DNA from: Steinernema hermaphroditum | Lineage: Eukaryota > Nematoda > Chromadorea > Rhabditida > Steinernematidae | Reading direction: 5' to 3' | Assembly: GCA_030435675.1 (NCBI GenBank) | Contig: CM059623.1 | Span: 336,012-400,011, forward strand | Length of the DNA: 64,000 bases | Shown here: piece by piece, positions 52,074 through 64,000 of the stretch | How positions within the stretch are numbered: the stretch's first letter is position 1 | Layout of the letters: the number at the start of each line of letters is the position of its first letter | Notes under the pieces: generated by a model | Seen by the model: only the letters and a program-made list of their open reading frames with translations | The model's database searches: none | Told to the model about the DNA's origin: nothing | Position numbers and translations under genes: made by a program

Positions 52074-55000
52074 AACTTCGCAAATAAAAGAACGTGTCTG
52101 AAATTCTTAAATATCACATTTATTACTGGCAGAACAAACAGGTTTTTCAGAAAGAGGTTTCTCAATCTAGTATGTAGGGCCCTCTCGCTCCTGTTCGCTC
52201 CTTGGCGTCATGATTTCCAGCCACTCGCATCGGAAGATGTCGATGTTGAACGCATTTCGGCATTTTTCGCCTTTTCGCCCAACCGCTGCATGCTCTCTGA
52301 ACTTCAGCCTTATTGGTGTCCCAAATACGCCACTACGTTATGTTTTGAGGTATTTCATTTGTGCCAGTGGCGATCGCTTGGATTGTTCGTCAGAAATGAG
52401 TTGAGTAAACGGTCGTTCTTGGACGTCGCCATTGGTGCAATGATCGTCCCAACCTGGAACTCCAAGCCATCACCGCCGTGAAGCTGCCCTGAATGCGAAC
52501 TTTCATTAAATGGCCTTTCTTGCAAGCAATCCAATCCCTCGCTAAAAAAACCAAACAACAAAACAAGTGGCCGTTTCATAGTGACATCGGTCTCTCGAAA
52601 TAGCGATCCCATTTTCCAGAATAAGCCAAGTTCATGATGACCTATCCACAATATTTCGGAGTGTGCACTTTTTGAGAACCACTTCTTGCGAAGACGCTAA
52701 TCCGGCTCATCTCATCTATGGTGTACTCTCTAGATGGATGCACGACTCGTCCTATTCTATGGCCCTCTCTTTGTCAGCCGATTTTGGTGGTTCCCTTCTG
52801 CGAATCCAACTCTTCGAGACCAATGTTCTTCCGTTGCCAACTAGCAACCTTTTTGGCGCGATTCCAATGACGCGAAAGAGCTCATGAATATTCAGTCATC
52901 TCAGTCAAGGATTGTTTCTTCGCTTATGTTTCAATGGACACAAAGGACTATAAATAGGAGGCCTACACCTTACGTTCAAAGGCTATTTACCATGGACATC
53001 TTGCTAAGTATACGTGTCCTTCCATGTATTTCCCTTTTTACCCCCTCCGGGGACCACTGATAGCGTGACAACGTGGTTCTCTTGATCCCTGAAAGTACAA
53101 AGACGTAAAGCACAAAAGTTGTACTTTTTTTGTAGGTGTAATTTTTTGAGTTCGAAAAATTTGCACGTTGTTTTAATTTTGTGCGCTGATTGTTCATTTG
53201 GCCTGCACGCCTCTTTTGTACTTTTCGAAAAAAAGAGGAATACAACGGCGCTGTTTGTACTTCTGACCACATTTGTTTCTTTTTTATTGTGTGTGACAGA
53301 GAATCTATTGTACCGGCCAAAAGTCTTTAGCAAAGCCGGAACTTCAGCCTTTTTTGACGAATACAGCAAATCCTATCCATATCCACTATCCATAGTTACC
53401 TCTAGTAGTACTCGCGTGTACATACAGGATAATCGAGTAGAAAAGATGGACCGAAAGCGGACGCTCTTTTGCGGTTCGCGTTAGCTAATGAAGGTCTACC
53501 TGCAGGCCAATTTTCAGTTCGATCGGAGACGAACACTTCGGAAGGTTCCCTTGTTAGCGGTTGTTATAGTGTAAAAGAGAATCTATCTCCTATGCAGGTT
53601 CTTTGAGTGCCTTCAGAAAGAGCGAGTGGACGTCCCGACCGATCGCTGGGGACACAAAGTTTAGAATTTCTGTTCAGCTTACCAGTCTCTTGGATTGATG
53701 GCGTTGCGCCATACAAGCAGATATGGAGCCGGCTAGTCTACCCGGATCGGTTCCGTATGTATTTCGCAATCTGTGCCGGTGCCGGCTTAGCTTCGTTGGC
53801 TCCGAGCCAAATGACACCTTACTATGACACCTTACTTACTATGCCGTAGTTGCTGGTCTTCAGCCAGGACACGATTTCGGAGTTAGTGTGAGTGATCCCA
53901 TCAGTTTTTGCGGCTAGCAAAGTCGCGGAATTTATGCCAAAACATATAGACACTAGGGATGCATCAGGCTCTGGCTTTGTTTCGTTTCAGTACATCCCCA
54001 ATAGGCACCTGTGGACTCCGAATCTTATGTCTAGCCTTCTACGATTTAGTGATTTCTCTTGATGTAGCTTGATCGAGCAGGTCATCTTTTGTTATAGCCA
54101 TTTATTAATCATCTTAGAATCTTAGGCAGGCATTTCGGAGAGATTCCTTGTCCGATTAGGATGTATAGGAAACTCGTCCCATAACGCAAGTTTTAACCTG
54201 AGTTGAAAAGATTGAAAAGCCCCTGGGAAAAAGTGCCTTAAAATTAAATGTGAAAATCGTTGATAGCAGTTCTTCAAAGGCTTACGCCTTGTGAGATGTC
54301 ATATACGCACAAGATCAGGCATCAGAGAGGCTCATTTACAGAACATCTTCAACTCGGGTGGGAAAGTGGAAATCTCCATCAAGTGAGTGTCTAAAACTGG
54401 CTTGACGAAGAGCTATAAGTAACCGCGCAAGGCAAGATTTTCAGGAATCGTTTTCCATAGTCTTCCCGTATATGTGTGGACGATTTCTTGGATCTTTTCA
54501 CTTCCGGGATCACCACAACAGTAATCACAAAGCAGGTGATTTGCTCGAACACGTAGGCTGCCATAATCTACTTTATTTTGAGGTTATTAAGCTCGTTATC
54601 GCTGTAGGAAAACGTGTGGCGCACGTTCTATGTAATGTCATTACAAGACTCAGATACTTGGGCGCAAATATGATTTGAGCTGCAAAGGTAGTAAATCCAC
54701 TTAACCTTTGAGTCCTCGACAAATCGTGAGTTCTGCGTGTTTACGACCTTCGTTCATTAGGGCAAATGTCACTGAATTAATGCAGATGCAAATATTAGGA
54801 AAAAGGAGACGACCCTGCAGCTCTACTTGCCACGTTTTCCCGGAAATCGATCCTGAAAATAGTGCATCAAAATATGACGCCGTTCTTTGTGACTTGCGAC
54901 AATCGGTTAATCAGAGGGAAAATCTGCAAAAAGGAAAGACAGCGCTTGCAAAGAAGGAAGTCTATTTTAGGCCGTGACTCTCACTGTGAGTCACAAACGT

Positions 55001-56733
55001 GTGACTCAGGAATTACGGAAGGAAATTGGACTTAAATGTCACGGAAGTCATATCAGGGAGAAGCAAAAAAAGTGGTCGTGATCGCAAAAATGTAAATGTT
55101 CTTTTGTCTTTTGAGTTTTGGGGACTTGGAGTTGAACCGTAGCTATAGCCAATTCACATAGATTCACATATGTGGATATGTTCAGTTATGCGCCATTTAA
55201 ATGGCCTGAACGATTTCCTTCCAATGGCTTTCTAGATGAATTCTACGCGAAAAATTTGGACTCTCTTGTAAAAATTTCGAAAGATTCGGTGATCGAAACC
55301 TGTGATTTCTCCGAAGCAGCCACTCAATAGTATCCGTTGTATAACTAATACGTTGCTATGCTAGAAGAAGATATGTAGGATGTCCCAAAAACTCTTGGCA
55401 GAAGTCTCGAGGTAATTTCCGAAAAAATCAAACGTGAAACAGGTCGGACAGCGAAGAAAAAACGAAGAACAAAAGATACCGAACGGTCGTCCGCTTCAAA
55501 AGGCTTTCTAGACGTCTCGCAGACAAAATGTCTGTCTTTTTTTGTATCATTTCTCCTCGATCAACACCCATGGCTGGTGTGATGCTTTTCCCCATTAACC
55601 CTTCTCAATTTTCAGTCCGATCGGCTTGCCTTCTTTTGGGCGGTTCCCTTGGCAGCTGTTTTCTTGTATGGCCAAAAGAAGGGAATTTCTGAGAGCGCCC
55701 AAACGTGAGACTGGTCGCAAAATGAAAGGGAGAAGCTTTAAAAAAAATTGACTGGTCAGAGCAAGGTGATGAACATGTGACATTATCATTTCACGCATCT
55801 TCGGAAAAAGCCGATTACGTTCGCTGAAATTCAGATAATGACAAGAGAATCCAAGATAAAACTTGATGCATCAAAATAGACTTGAGAAGTCCTCGTCCCT
55901 ATCAACCCTGTCAAGGATGTATTAACCATAAGTAATAAAACTCACTTATTCGGTCGTTGGCTCATTTTGGGGATCGATGCCCAGAAATTCCGGAATTTCG
56001 AAGCATGTTCACCGAAGCGAATTGTTTCTCATATCGAGATGTTGACGAAAAATGCAAATAATGGCTCATCCGCCAGCCTGGAAAATGGCTCATCCGCCAG
56101 GCGTAAACAGTCACTTCCTCGATTCAAAAAGTCATTCTTTTCAGGAACCCTGTATCGTCCTGGAATTGGCGTTTCCAGCTGTCATCCCGAGTGCATTGTC
56201 CTTCAACGAGTGGGAGTAGGATGACGAATTCAATGCCAATCCATTCTCTCTCCAAGGTCCCACTTAATTCATTTTCTTCCTTCTCCTCGCCCTTCTATTT
56301 TTGCGAACTTTTTGTGTGCTTTCTCCCAAGAGACTCGGATCCATTTCTGCTTCCGTCACGTCGCCTCATCTCGCCGCCTGAAACTTGACCCTATCGCGCA
56401 TGCCCCCCGTCCTAATGATGCAAACGACGGCTTCGCTGCGTGCACGAAGACACATTCGCGGCGCGAAACCTTTGGTCTCGGGCGATGGGAGGCAAAAGGC
56501 CACCGGGAAGAGGAAGCAGAAGACCCGCACGTCGTGCAGCACGAGAATCGCATTAGGCCATGTTGCGAGTGTCTCGTGAAGCAATAAAAAAGCGCGCGTA
56601 TTGACAAACGAGGCGGGCAGGCATGCCGCTTTTTTCGGACTAGGCCATGCCGCACGTAACATGACATGCACATAGAATTCCGGGCCAAGCGCTGGAGATG
56701 AATAAAGGAGATAGAAGATAGATATGGGAGAAG
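52074..56733. other. Non-coding region
   Basis: No supported gene. It contains a diverged copy (52395-52440, GAAATGAGTTGAGTAAACGG) of part of the large hairpin at 56734, a reversed copy of the 16945 repeat at 53490-53563, a hAT-like end ACTAGGGATGCATC at 53953, an isolated GGATGTCCCAAAAACTC transposon-like end at about 55379, and a short direct repeat AATGGCTCATCCGCCAG at 56057 and 56082. Confidence 0.5.
53490..53563 (-). repeat. Third copy of the 16945-type repeat arm
   Basis: The reverse complement reads AACAAGGGAACCTTCCGAAG ... GAAAATTGGCC ... CTTCATTAGC, matching 16950-17012 over about 70 bases with small differences. No partner arm was found nearby. Confidence 0.6.
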
Positions 56734-57406
56734 AAATTCGTTCACTGGACGAACGGAAATATGATCGGGTCCACAAGTCAACGAGAGAGAATTATTCAAA
56801 ACCGTCGATGGAAGGGAAACTTGGGGACGGCTGGGAACGAGTGCTCACTCAACTCATTTTTGAGAGAGTGGGTGGATGACCCGACCGATTGCATAAATGA
56901 AAATGTGAAGCCGTAAAAAGTTTGGACAAGAAATTATGACGCACTAGGAGCAGCGTAAACATGGAAAATCGCCAATTTAAAGTTCGGGAGATAGAAGCGT
57001 TAGGTTTTGATCGAAAAGTGGGGTCATATACAGGATAGTTATAGGCCATATTGGAAAAGTAAATTTTGCCAATCCACATCACATTGTGACCCTTATTTTC
57101 GTGTTTTTGGTTCATCATCACACAGTTTATTGTGCGGCATCTTGGGACATACTTGATTGAATTTTTCCGAATTTTAAATTGGCGATTTTCCATGTTTACG
57201 CTGCTCCTAGTGCGTCATAATTTCTTGTCCAAACTTTTTACGGCTTCACATTTTCATTTATGCGATCGGTCTCTCTCAAAAATGAGTTGAGTGAGCGGTC
57301 GTTCCCAGCCGTCCCCCAAATTTCCCTTCCATCGACGGATTTGAATAATTCTCTCTCGTTTACTTGTGGACCCGATCATATTTCCGTTCGCCCAGGGAAC
57401 GAATTC
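56734..57406. repeat. Long inverted repeat with 240-254 bp arms
   Basis: The left arm (56734-56987) and right arm (57167-57406) are reverse complements over almost their full length, by eye above 90% identity. The main difference is about 15 bases (near GTGGGTGGATGACCC, 56870-56884) missing from the right arm. The spacer is 179 bp. No transposase and no clear target duplication were seen. The transcript would form a hairpin of about 240 pairs. Confidence 0.9.
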
Positions 57407-59724
57407 CAGAAACGAACAGGTGTTGAGCGGTGCTGTGCGGAAGATCGCGTTCGGAACAGAAGCAATCATTTATGGAAATAGAGCGTATACACCTGCACGC
57501 CGCTTTCGTTCGTTGCAAAATAATATAATTAATCGTTGATCACCGAATTTTTCGAAATTTCGCCAAAGATTGCACTGTATCCGATGGGGACCTTCAAAAA
57601 CGTGCAAGCTGTTGAGGGCAGACCCTGACATGCACTTAGGTAGACCGTCTAGACAGCTTCTTCGCCCTATATGTAGAGCATATGTAGCGTCAGAGCCTTG
57701 CCATACCAAGTCATATAAGTTTGCTTCAAAATCTACATTTAGTGAATTATAGAAAGGGAACGGTGTAGGCAATATTCCAACCAGCGAAGCCGACTCAATT
57801 CGATTTGGAGCCGGCTCCACCCCAGCTGACCCCTGATTTCAAACCCAGCTTCCTTTTTAAAAACTCCCACAAAGCTCACAGCGATGAATCACAAAAATTT
57901 TAGTCAGCTTTAACCCAGTTTTCCATCAAAAAGTCCTCAAATCCCTCAAAAATGAATACTCATTTCCATCAAACTCAAATCCCCCCTCCCTAGGCGATCC
58001 AAACCTGAACCTTGCACTCAAGTTCCCATATTCATGGCGTAATTAATTCCTCGAAACAACGATCGTAAAGGCCCACGCGCTGAGTTGCCATGCTAATGCT
58101 AACCATAATGTGGCCGAAATTAGCATTTGGGTGGTTGTTCTGTGGAGCTCCTCGTCACAAAGCACAACGTTCTACGCACGTGGAAGAACGGGCCTGAGGC
58201 CATAAATGTTCTTTAACTACCGCTGAGCAACCGAACCACAGATTCTGTTTCCCTCGAATCCAGAGCGATCTCCTCCAGAATCACCATTAATTCATGAAGA
58301 TCTCCTTCAAACATCACAAAAACAGCGTATTTACACTGCGCCCACATTCCTCTACATCCACTTAAGATGAAACATTACATCGAAACCGCGTGTTTTTCTG
58401 AGGCTTAAAAACCGATCTCACAAATGATTCATGTCGCATTAAGATTCAAGTTCGTTTACTACACGTTGAGCACGACGATCTGTTGAATATTTCATTCCGG
58501 GATTCTGATCGTTTAAATAACGGTGACCACCTCTATGAGAACCTTAACGTTTACAAAGCCCGAAACTTTTAGGGAGCACTTCCTGGTCGCTCCTTCGGGA
58601 GCACCAACTTCTCAAGATCAGAAGTGGAGGCAGAGATCGTCAGTTCCGATGTGCGATACATTTATGGAAACGTTTTGAAAACAACGAGTGTGCTTTAGGA
58701 AGTGACGCAATTTTTTTCGTTATAACGTGTGGGATGTTAGAACGAAAATCAGATCCTTGGTTCTCGATGGTCTGTGGCACCAAAATAACTGAATTTTCTT
58801 CATATTTCCTGGAGCTGTTTCACGTGGATATCGTGATTTCAACCTTCCCAACCCGATCCTATCCAATACATAACAGTTATCAGACGCCGATTGAGCTCGA
58901 ACTTTGAGGGTTGGTACCCCATAACACTTCGGAACGGTGCCTTGTCAACCTCAGTCCTCAGCCCGATTCTAGAGTGGCTCCTTTCGGAGAACTTTGTTAC
59001 ACACGTTAATATGCACAAATGTAGCACATATGTGTCACATTAGGGGCACAAAAAAATGGACAATGTTTGGCCAAAAGAAAAGAAATTCCATGAGATTTCG
59101 AGATAATTCGATGAGTCGAAAGTTCGAGAATCTCCCAAGATTCGAAGATCAAGAGCAGGAATTACAAAGCGACTTCTTCTAGAAGGTGGAATGGCGTTTA
59201 TTGTTTATTGTTACACAATTGATCTGCTGAAGGTGAAGATCAGAAAGTCCAGCTCTTCCTCCACAGGCAGCCAATCAAAAATCGGCATTTTCTAGTTCGC
59301 TTTTTCGCGAATTCACTCAATTCACTTCGCAACATTTCTCCCCTATTTCCTCGATATTCCATCTCCTCTGTGTTCGCGTCGGCACCCGAGCCTCCCTTTC
59401 GAAGGTTGTTATGCATACCCCCCGAGGGATGATTTGTGTCTTTGATCCCAGCGAGCCCTCTTCCGTCTACCTCGATTCGTGGAAACCGCACACAATTTGC
59501 CTAATGCCGCGTCGTTCGGATGTTGATTTGCACGCAAGCGCGCGGATTAATACACAACAAGACCAAAGGTTTTTGAAGGGGCGTGGCGGGACTCGATGGT
59601 GGCCCGGAGGGGAGGCGGCTCCGCTCCGCCCCACCCGAGGCGCCCTTAAAAGGCCCGTTTTTGTGTCCTTCGCCCCGTGTACTCCCGTGACTTGGTGTCC
59701 ATTAAAACACCGGTTTTCAGAAAC
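57407..59724. other. Non-coding; promoter of the secreted-protein gene at the end
   Basis: No gene. One GTCTAGAC at 57647. From about 59570 the DNA becomes GC-rich and ends with CGCCCTTAAAAGGCCCG, a possible TATA-like box, then GGTTTTCAG (59712-59720), an acceptor 4 nt before the next ATG. Confidence 0.5.
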
Positions 59725-60244
59725 ATGTCCGTCCTCAAGACCGTCGCTTTCGTCGCCCTCCTCGCCGCCCCGACCTTCGCCACTCCGCAAGGACGTCCCT
59801 TTACCGTAGGCATTGATTTAACAAGGACTCAACAGAATGTCTGGTGTTTAGGGAGTCCGGTCCTTGGACGATCTCCTCTCGTTGATGAGAAGCACCTCTG
59901 GAGACAAGGTGGTGGCCAAGGGTGTCGTCCACAAGGAGATGAAGCCTAAGGAGAACCTGCTCGGTTGTGACAACGCCGGCGACTCCGAAGCGACCGTAGG
60001 CTGCTTGGTCGTGGGGGGCGTTACTTATCGCGTGACGAAGCACGACCCCTTCTCGGAGGTGTTCGAGGTCCGAAACCTCAATGGTGACGCCGTCTCCGGC
60101 GAGGAGACCATCAAGGTCATGAACTACGTCTTCAAGATGATGGGTAACCCTTGGACCCCTTAGAACTTCCCTAACATACACTGTTTAGAAGGCCTGAAGG
60201 AGCGCGAGCGCAAGACCCTCGACAGCAGCCCCTTCGGCTTCTAG
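59725..60244 (+). CDS. Small secreted protein, unknown family
   Basis: Exons 59725-59805, 59852-60143 and 60189-60244 give 142 aa. A clear signal peptide (MSVLKTVAFVALLAAPTFA) is followed by a mature part of about 120 residues: SLDDLLSLMRSTSGDKVVAK, LLGCDNAGDSEATVGCLVVG with the only two cysteines, probably one disulphide, and EVRNLNGDAVSGEETIKVMN, ending SSPFGF. Third positions are almost all G or C, as in highly expressed genes here. The ATG lies 4 nt after a TTTTCAG, so it is very probably trans-spliced. There is no match I can name; it may be a nematode-restricted excretory or matrix protein. Confidence 0.75.
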
Positions 60245-62464
60245 GCTCCGCCTACCCTCTCTCCTGGCCATCTGGCGCCCCACAAAGGAAATCAAACGAT
60301 TTCTGCTCTTCTCTTCTTCGTAGTTTCAGTAATTTATTGATCTCCATGTTAGTTAGATCTGCTTTTGGTCCAGTCCTCCGCGGTCTATCTCTTGTTGAGT
60401 ACCTCTGCAATAAAGTAGTGCAAACGCTATCAATTTGACACATACACGGCTCCATTCCATGGGCGATGAGTTGGAGAAGTCGGACTAAGAAGTGCTTTAG
60501 ACAGTTCAGGGTTGACCTGCGGGAGTGTGTGTCAAGAAGATGTGAGCCTAGTTCATAGGATTGGATAGCACATGCAGGTAGCTTGCAATGAATTCCATGG
60601 ACGTCGGGCTGAAGAAGTTGAACTATATCGGTCACAAAAGGTAAGGTGACTTTAAAAGGTAAACGGTAGTAGCAAACAACAGTAGTCCATTGCTGGAAGT
60701 GGAATACTTGAAAATCCTGTAAGTCTGCTTTTCAAATCGGCGGTTTCGAAATCTTCTCGTTGTTTGAACGGAGTTCAGCGTCTCCTATAGATTCTATGAG
60801 TAAAGACGATGGCGGATCCAGACGACCACCGGCTGACCATTATATTAACCGCCACGTGTAAAAGACGATCAGGTGCGTGTGCGCAATCATGAAGTGTGCG
60901 AAAAATGACCGAAGATTGGTCCTAGACTTGAAATTTCATTTGAATTGGTTTGATTTGAAAAGTCTAGTCACAGATCAGAGCTCCATCAGTCGAACTCATT
61001 GTATACATATTGTACAGTGGGCATAAATCCGTTTCAACTGTCCTCCATTGCTTTCACGGTTCAAATCCGCACAAAGGGGGGATGGTTCAAATCCCAAAGT
61101 GTACGGTAAAACAGATTTCTGTCGTATAGTGATGTGGTCGTGTGGGGTTGTGCCACCTTTTTATTAAATTTTAAGTACCTAAGTTTGTGGTTTCCATCTG
61201 ATTTGTCAGCCTACGTCCCGCGTGACAGAATCGAGCATCGAGGCCTTCAGAAGTCAACGCCAGAGATGTTATTTGAGTATCGAAACTTCGAGCAATTACA
61301 TCGATCTTTCTATCCCGAGGCTCAATGAAAGTAACATATCTGCTCAGAGCAACCGACTCGAAATATCCTGTAGGCCACAACCACACAGAGCCAGACGCCC
61401 TCAAAGTGGCTAATCCCCCACTAGGCCCAGTAATCTCGTGTGTGCAGCTACGGAGTACAACATGGGCGATCCGTCTGAATCGTCGGATAAAGTTGAAATG
61501 CCGAAGCTACCAGAAGGCTCTGGCCACTCTTGACCGGCCCGAATACCCATATTAGAATCCTGTATCTCTCATTCATATCATCCACGTTCTCTCATTAGCC
61601 TCTTTCAGAATCCCCTATAATCGGTTATTCGCACTCAGTAAATCCCTGGTTCATGCACGTGATGGATTCCCGGGGACAGCCACATTTCGACGCAGAGTAT
61701 CTCTTCTTCGAAAGATCTTCTCCATCACTCTAATCCTCAAGATTACTTAATCGCTTAAGATCTTCGGAGCATCATCGCCTTCTGCTCCTCTCGATCGTTC
61801 CTCGAAAAAGGCGACGGACTTCACTGAATTTCAAAGGAAAATGGATATTTTAGTCCGACGTACTGTGTTGTGATTGTTAATAGACGCTGCGTCACCAAAA
61901 TAATCATTGCTTTTGAAACAACGAAGGAAGCAACTCTCCGCGTCGATGATGGCGTCGGAACTTTTTCGGAAATTTTCGAAGACTCTTCTCAATCGCTTAC
62001 GGTGCCATTTCTTCCTGAGCCATCTGCGCGCTTCGGGGAGTTCAATGACTTGTTCAACTGTGTAGCAGTCGAATCTTGCCAAAGAGAACGGCTGATCTGT
62101 TTCAGAATCAACTTCTGGTACTGGTGATTCTAGTGTTCTTGGAGTAGAGTTGTCCTGGCACCCGACCCCGAAAAATCCGAACTTGAAAATTTAGAAAATT
62201 TTACTGTCAATCCGTCTCGAACGGTCGTTGGGTTCTACACTTACTCGTCTGTCATTTCCGTTACTTACTGGTAAACAGAGACCGGAAAATCGGCTCTGTT
62301 GTTCAATCTCGGACATCCCAACGGTTGTCGTTGCAGCAAATGTTCAATCTGTGAGTGATCGAATTGCATGCTTGGAGTTAGAGAGGAGTCCGTCGCCTTG
62401 CAGACGGTGCACAGGGATTTCAGAGTTGTCAAGGGCCTACTCCGGGTTGTGTCGTTGATTGTTT
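60245..62464. other. Non-coding region
   Basis: No spliced gene found. A stretch at about 61440-61555 is open in two frames after a TGTGTGCAG acceptor-like site, and 61831-62082 is open on the minus strand (CYTVEQVIELPEARRWLRKK). Neither could be joined to other exons. Two GGTTCAAATCC words (61050-61090) are not part of a tRNA. Confidence 0.5.
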
Positions 62465-62583
62465 CATGATCGCTTTGTAGAGAGGCAGCCACCGGTTGGG
62501 CGACCCAAGAATGTGTTAGTTGCATAGGATCGTGGAAATAGCAAGAACCCAACACTGAAAGACATTCGCAGGGAATTGAGAGA
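62465..62583 (+). pseudogene. Tc1/mariner transposase N-terminal fragment
   Basis: The frame reads HDRFVERQPPVGRPKNVLVA, a stop, then DRGNSKNPTLKDIRRELRDL. This is the linker and GRP(R/K)-type motif between the two helix-turn-helix domains of Tc1/mariner transposases. It ends about 25 bp before the intact maT element and belongs to a different, dead element. Confidence 0.55.
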
Positions 62584-62610
62584 TTTGCGTTATATTGTAA
62601 TCCGGGAATA

Positions 62611-63911
62611 CAGGGTGTTCAGAAAGTTCTGTGAAATTTCTGAGTGGTCTATTTTCGCAAGTTTTTTGGCGTCCGCGCAAATTTTCAATGTTTTATTCGC
62701 GTTTATCAACTCTATTTACACTATGTTCACTGTTATTCATACTGGTATTCACTGTTATTCAGAAACAAAATGGTCTCGGAAAAATTGCGTTCCACCATCG
62801 TCGAGCTCCACTGTGCTGGGAAGTCAAACCCTGACATCTGCAAGGACCTCAAACTGCACCCAATGATGGTCAAGCGGGTGTTAGATCGATTTGAGGACAC
62901 TGGTGGGATCAAGGACCGTCCCCGAAGCGGAAGACGGAAGACCGCCAGAACTTCAAAGGTCCGAAAACTGGTCCGACAAAAAATTAAGCGGAATCCTGAG
63001 CGTTCGATCAGAAAGCTGGCGAGGGACCATGGAATCAGCATTGGATCCATGTATAAGCTTATTACAGATGATCTACAGCGCAAGAGCTACAAAATTAGAC
63101 GTGGCCAGCTTCTGACGGACCATAAAAAGAAGGAAAGGCTGGAAAAATGCAAAAAGCTGAAGGCCGAGGCACGGGGGTCTGGATTTTCGAATGTTATCTT
63201 TTCAGATGAAAAGATTTTTACAATCGAAGCGATCCACAACAGCCAGAATCACCGCCAATTGCTGCCGAAGGGCTCTCCACGTACGAAGCGCGTGGAAAGA
63301 AGTCATTTCCCCAATTCTGTGATGGTGTGGGGCGGAATCTGCGTAAAAGGCAAAACTCCGCTGGTTTTTGTCGATAAAGGCGTGAAAATTAACTCTACTG
63401 TGTATCAAGAACAGATCCTGGCGAAGCATCTGATTCCCTGGGCCCAAAAACACTTTCCAAACCATGATTGGGTGTTTCAGCAGGACTGGGCGCCCGCCCA
63501 CGGATCGAATTCCACACTGGCCTTCTGCAAGGACCAAATCCCGCAGATGTGGGGCAAAGATATTTGGCCCTCCAACTCACCGGATCTGAATCCGATGGAC
63601 TACGCAATTTGGTCCATTCTGGAGGACAAGGCCTGCCGAAGACGACACACCACCATAGACTCCCTGAAGAGAGCGCTGAAGCAAGCCTGGGAAGAAATTA
63701 GTGTGGAAACCCTTGCGTGCATCGTGGGAAATTTCAAGAAGCGTGTTCAGGCCTGCATCAACGCCGGAGGCGGCCATTTCGAGTGATACTCATTTTGATT
63801 ATGTTCAATTTTGCGTGATGAATAAGGTAGTCTTGTTTGTTTTCCGAAATTATTGTGTTTTCTATTGAAAAAATCGTTCTTTTCATTTCACAGAACTTTC
63901 TGAACACCCTG
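62611..63911 (+). mobile_element. Intact maT-clade (DD37D) mariner transposon
   Basis: A 1301-bp element with 27-bp perfect inverted ends (CAGGGTGTTCAGAAAGTTCT continuing GTGAAAT) and flanking TA duplications (62609-62610, 63912-63913). It carries one uninterrupted transposase gene. The identical ends and intact frame suggest recent insertion. Confidence 0.95.
62770..63786 (+). CDS. Transposase, maT clade of Tc1/mariner (DD37D)
   Basis: 338 aa from MVSEKLRSTIVELHCAGKSN. The frame is also open upstream (62644), but that part reads as transposon leader, so I chose the ATG after the A-rich AGAAACAAA. N-terminal paired-type helix-turn-helix region (SNPDICKDLKLHPMMVKRVL), GRR-type linker (KDRPRSGRRKTARTSKV), a second helix-turn-helix (SIRKLARDHGISIGSMYKLI), then the DDE/D domain: FSDEKIF (first Asp), FQQDWAPAH (second Asp) and SPDLNPMDYAIW (third Asp in NPMD). 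Thirty-seven residues separate the second and third Asp, which defines the DD37D maT clade. All catalytic residues are present and there is no stop or frameshift, so it may be active. It cuts and pastes the element at TA sites. Confidence 0.95.
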   Translation: MVSEKLRSTIVELHCAGKSNPDICKDLKLHPMMVKRVLDRFEDTGGIKDRPRSGRRKTARTSKVRKLVRQKIKRNPERSIRKLARDHGISIGSMYKLITDDLQRKSYKIRRGQLLTDHKKKERLEKCKKLKAEARGSGFSNVIFSDEKIFTIEAIHNSQNHRQLLPKGSPRTKRVERSHFPNSVMVWGGICVKGKTPLVFVDKGVKINSTVYQEQILAKHLIPWAQKHFPNHDWVFQQDWAPAHGSNSTLAFCKDQIPQMWGKDIWPSNSPDLNPMDYAIWSILEDKACRRRHTTIDSLKRALKQAWEEISVETLACIVGNFKKRVQACINAGGGHFE

Positions 63912-64000
63912 TATGTCTCAAGGCTCGAAACATTTTTGCGCTCTCGATACTCGTGGTAAGAGAACAACGATGTTCAGGTGGTTGGTCGCATGCGAGGCAT

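Noticed and set aside
61047..61095. Two GGTTCAAATCC words as possible tRNA T-arms
   Set aside because: No acceptor or anticodon stems can be folded around them.
1..64000. CRISPR arrays, bacterial operons, rRNA genes, riboswitches
   Set aside because: None seen; the DNA is eukaryotic with spliceosomal introns.

Overview
This window is nuclear DNA of a nematode. The signs are genes cut by many very short GT-AG introns (mostly 40-50 nt) ending in a TTTTCAG-like acceptor, a TTTCAG-type acceptor a few bases before many start codons (as expected for spliced-leader trans-splicing), an exact 22-nt nematode SL1 sequence at 1349-1370, nematode-type gene families (vWA-cuticlin, a small serpentine GPCR, an F-box-like family) and a DD37D (maT-clade) mariner. 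A free-living or entomopathogenic rhabditid or strongyloidid relative such as Steinernema would fit, but that placement is inference.

Layout. 0-2.6 kb is a transposon graveyard: a partial host exon, a frameshifted Ty3/gypsy integrase, a stray SL1 sequence followed by an ORF, an inverted repeat and an orphan exon. 3.3-6 kb has two members of an F-box-like family with a tRNA-Asp between them. 6.3-15.5 kb is a dense gene block: a novel signal-peptide protein; on the minus strand UBE2J2 and an unknown helical protein; then on the plus strand a divergent PP1-type phosphatase, ribosomal protein eL29, an HP1-type chromodomain protein, a membrane protein with a thrombospondin-like domain, and a basic nuclear-looking protein. 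17.6-22.4 kb is a monoamine (dopamine-type) transporter with a hAT MITE in its large third intron. 22.4-28.3 kb is gene-poor, with decayed repeats and a dead maT transposon. 28.4-31.1 kb is a vWA-ZP cuticlin with a tRNA-Asn in its last intron. 31.3-35.8 kb (minus) is a full BAZ1A/ACF1-like chromatin-remodelling subunit. SLC30A9 (38-39.8 kb), a polypeptide GalNAc-transferase (40.5-42.5 kb), a Srsx-like GPCR (45.4-46.6 kb), an F-box-like pseudogene, and eIF3k (48.4-49.2 kb) follow. 49-62 kb is mostly non-coding: Tc1 relics, a small two-exon gene, a 250-bp-arm hairpin and one small secreted protein. The window ends with an apparently intact maT transposon (62.6-63.9 kb).

The genes do not form one pathway. 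The closest thing to shared organisation is the same-strand run eL29 - HP1-like - TSP1-like membrane protein - basic protein (12.3-15.5 kb), whose short spacers (about 115-320 bp) and 5' acceptor-like sites suggest a nematode operon or at least trans-spliced neighbours. Exon models below were built by hand, choosing GT-AG (once GC-AG) junctions that keep phase and family similarity; they are not supported by transcripts.
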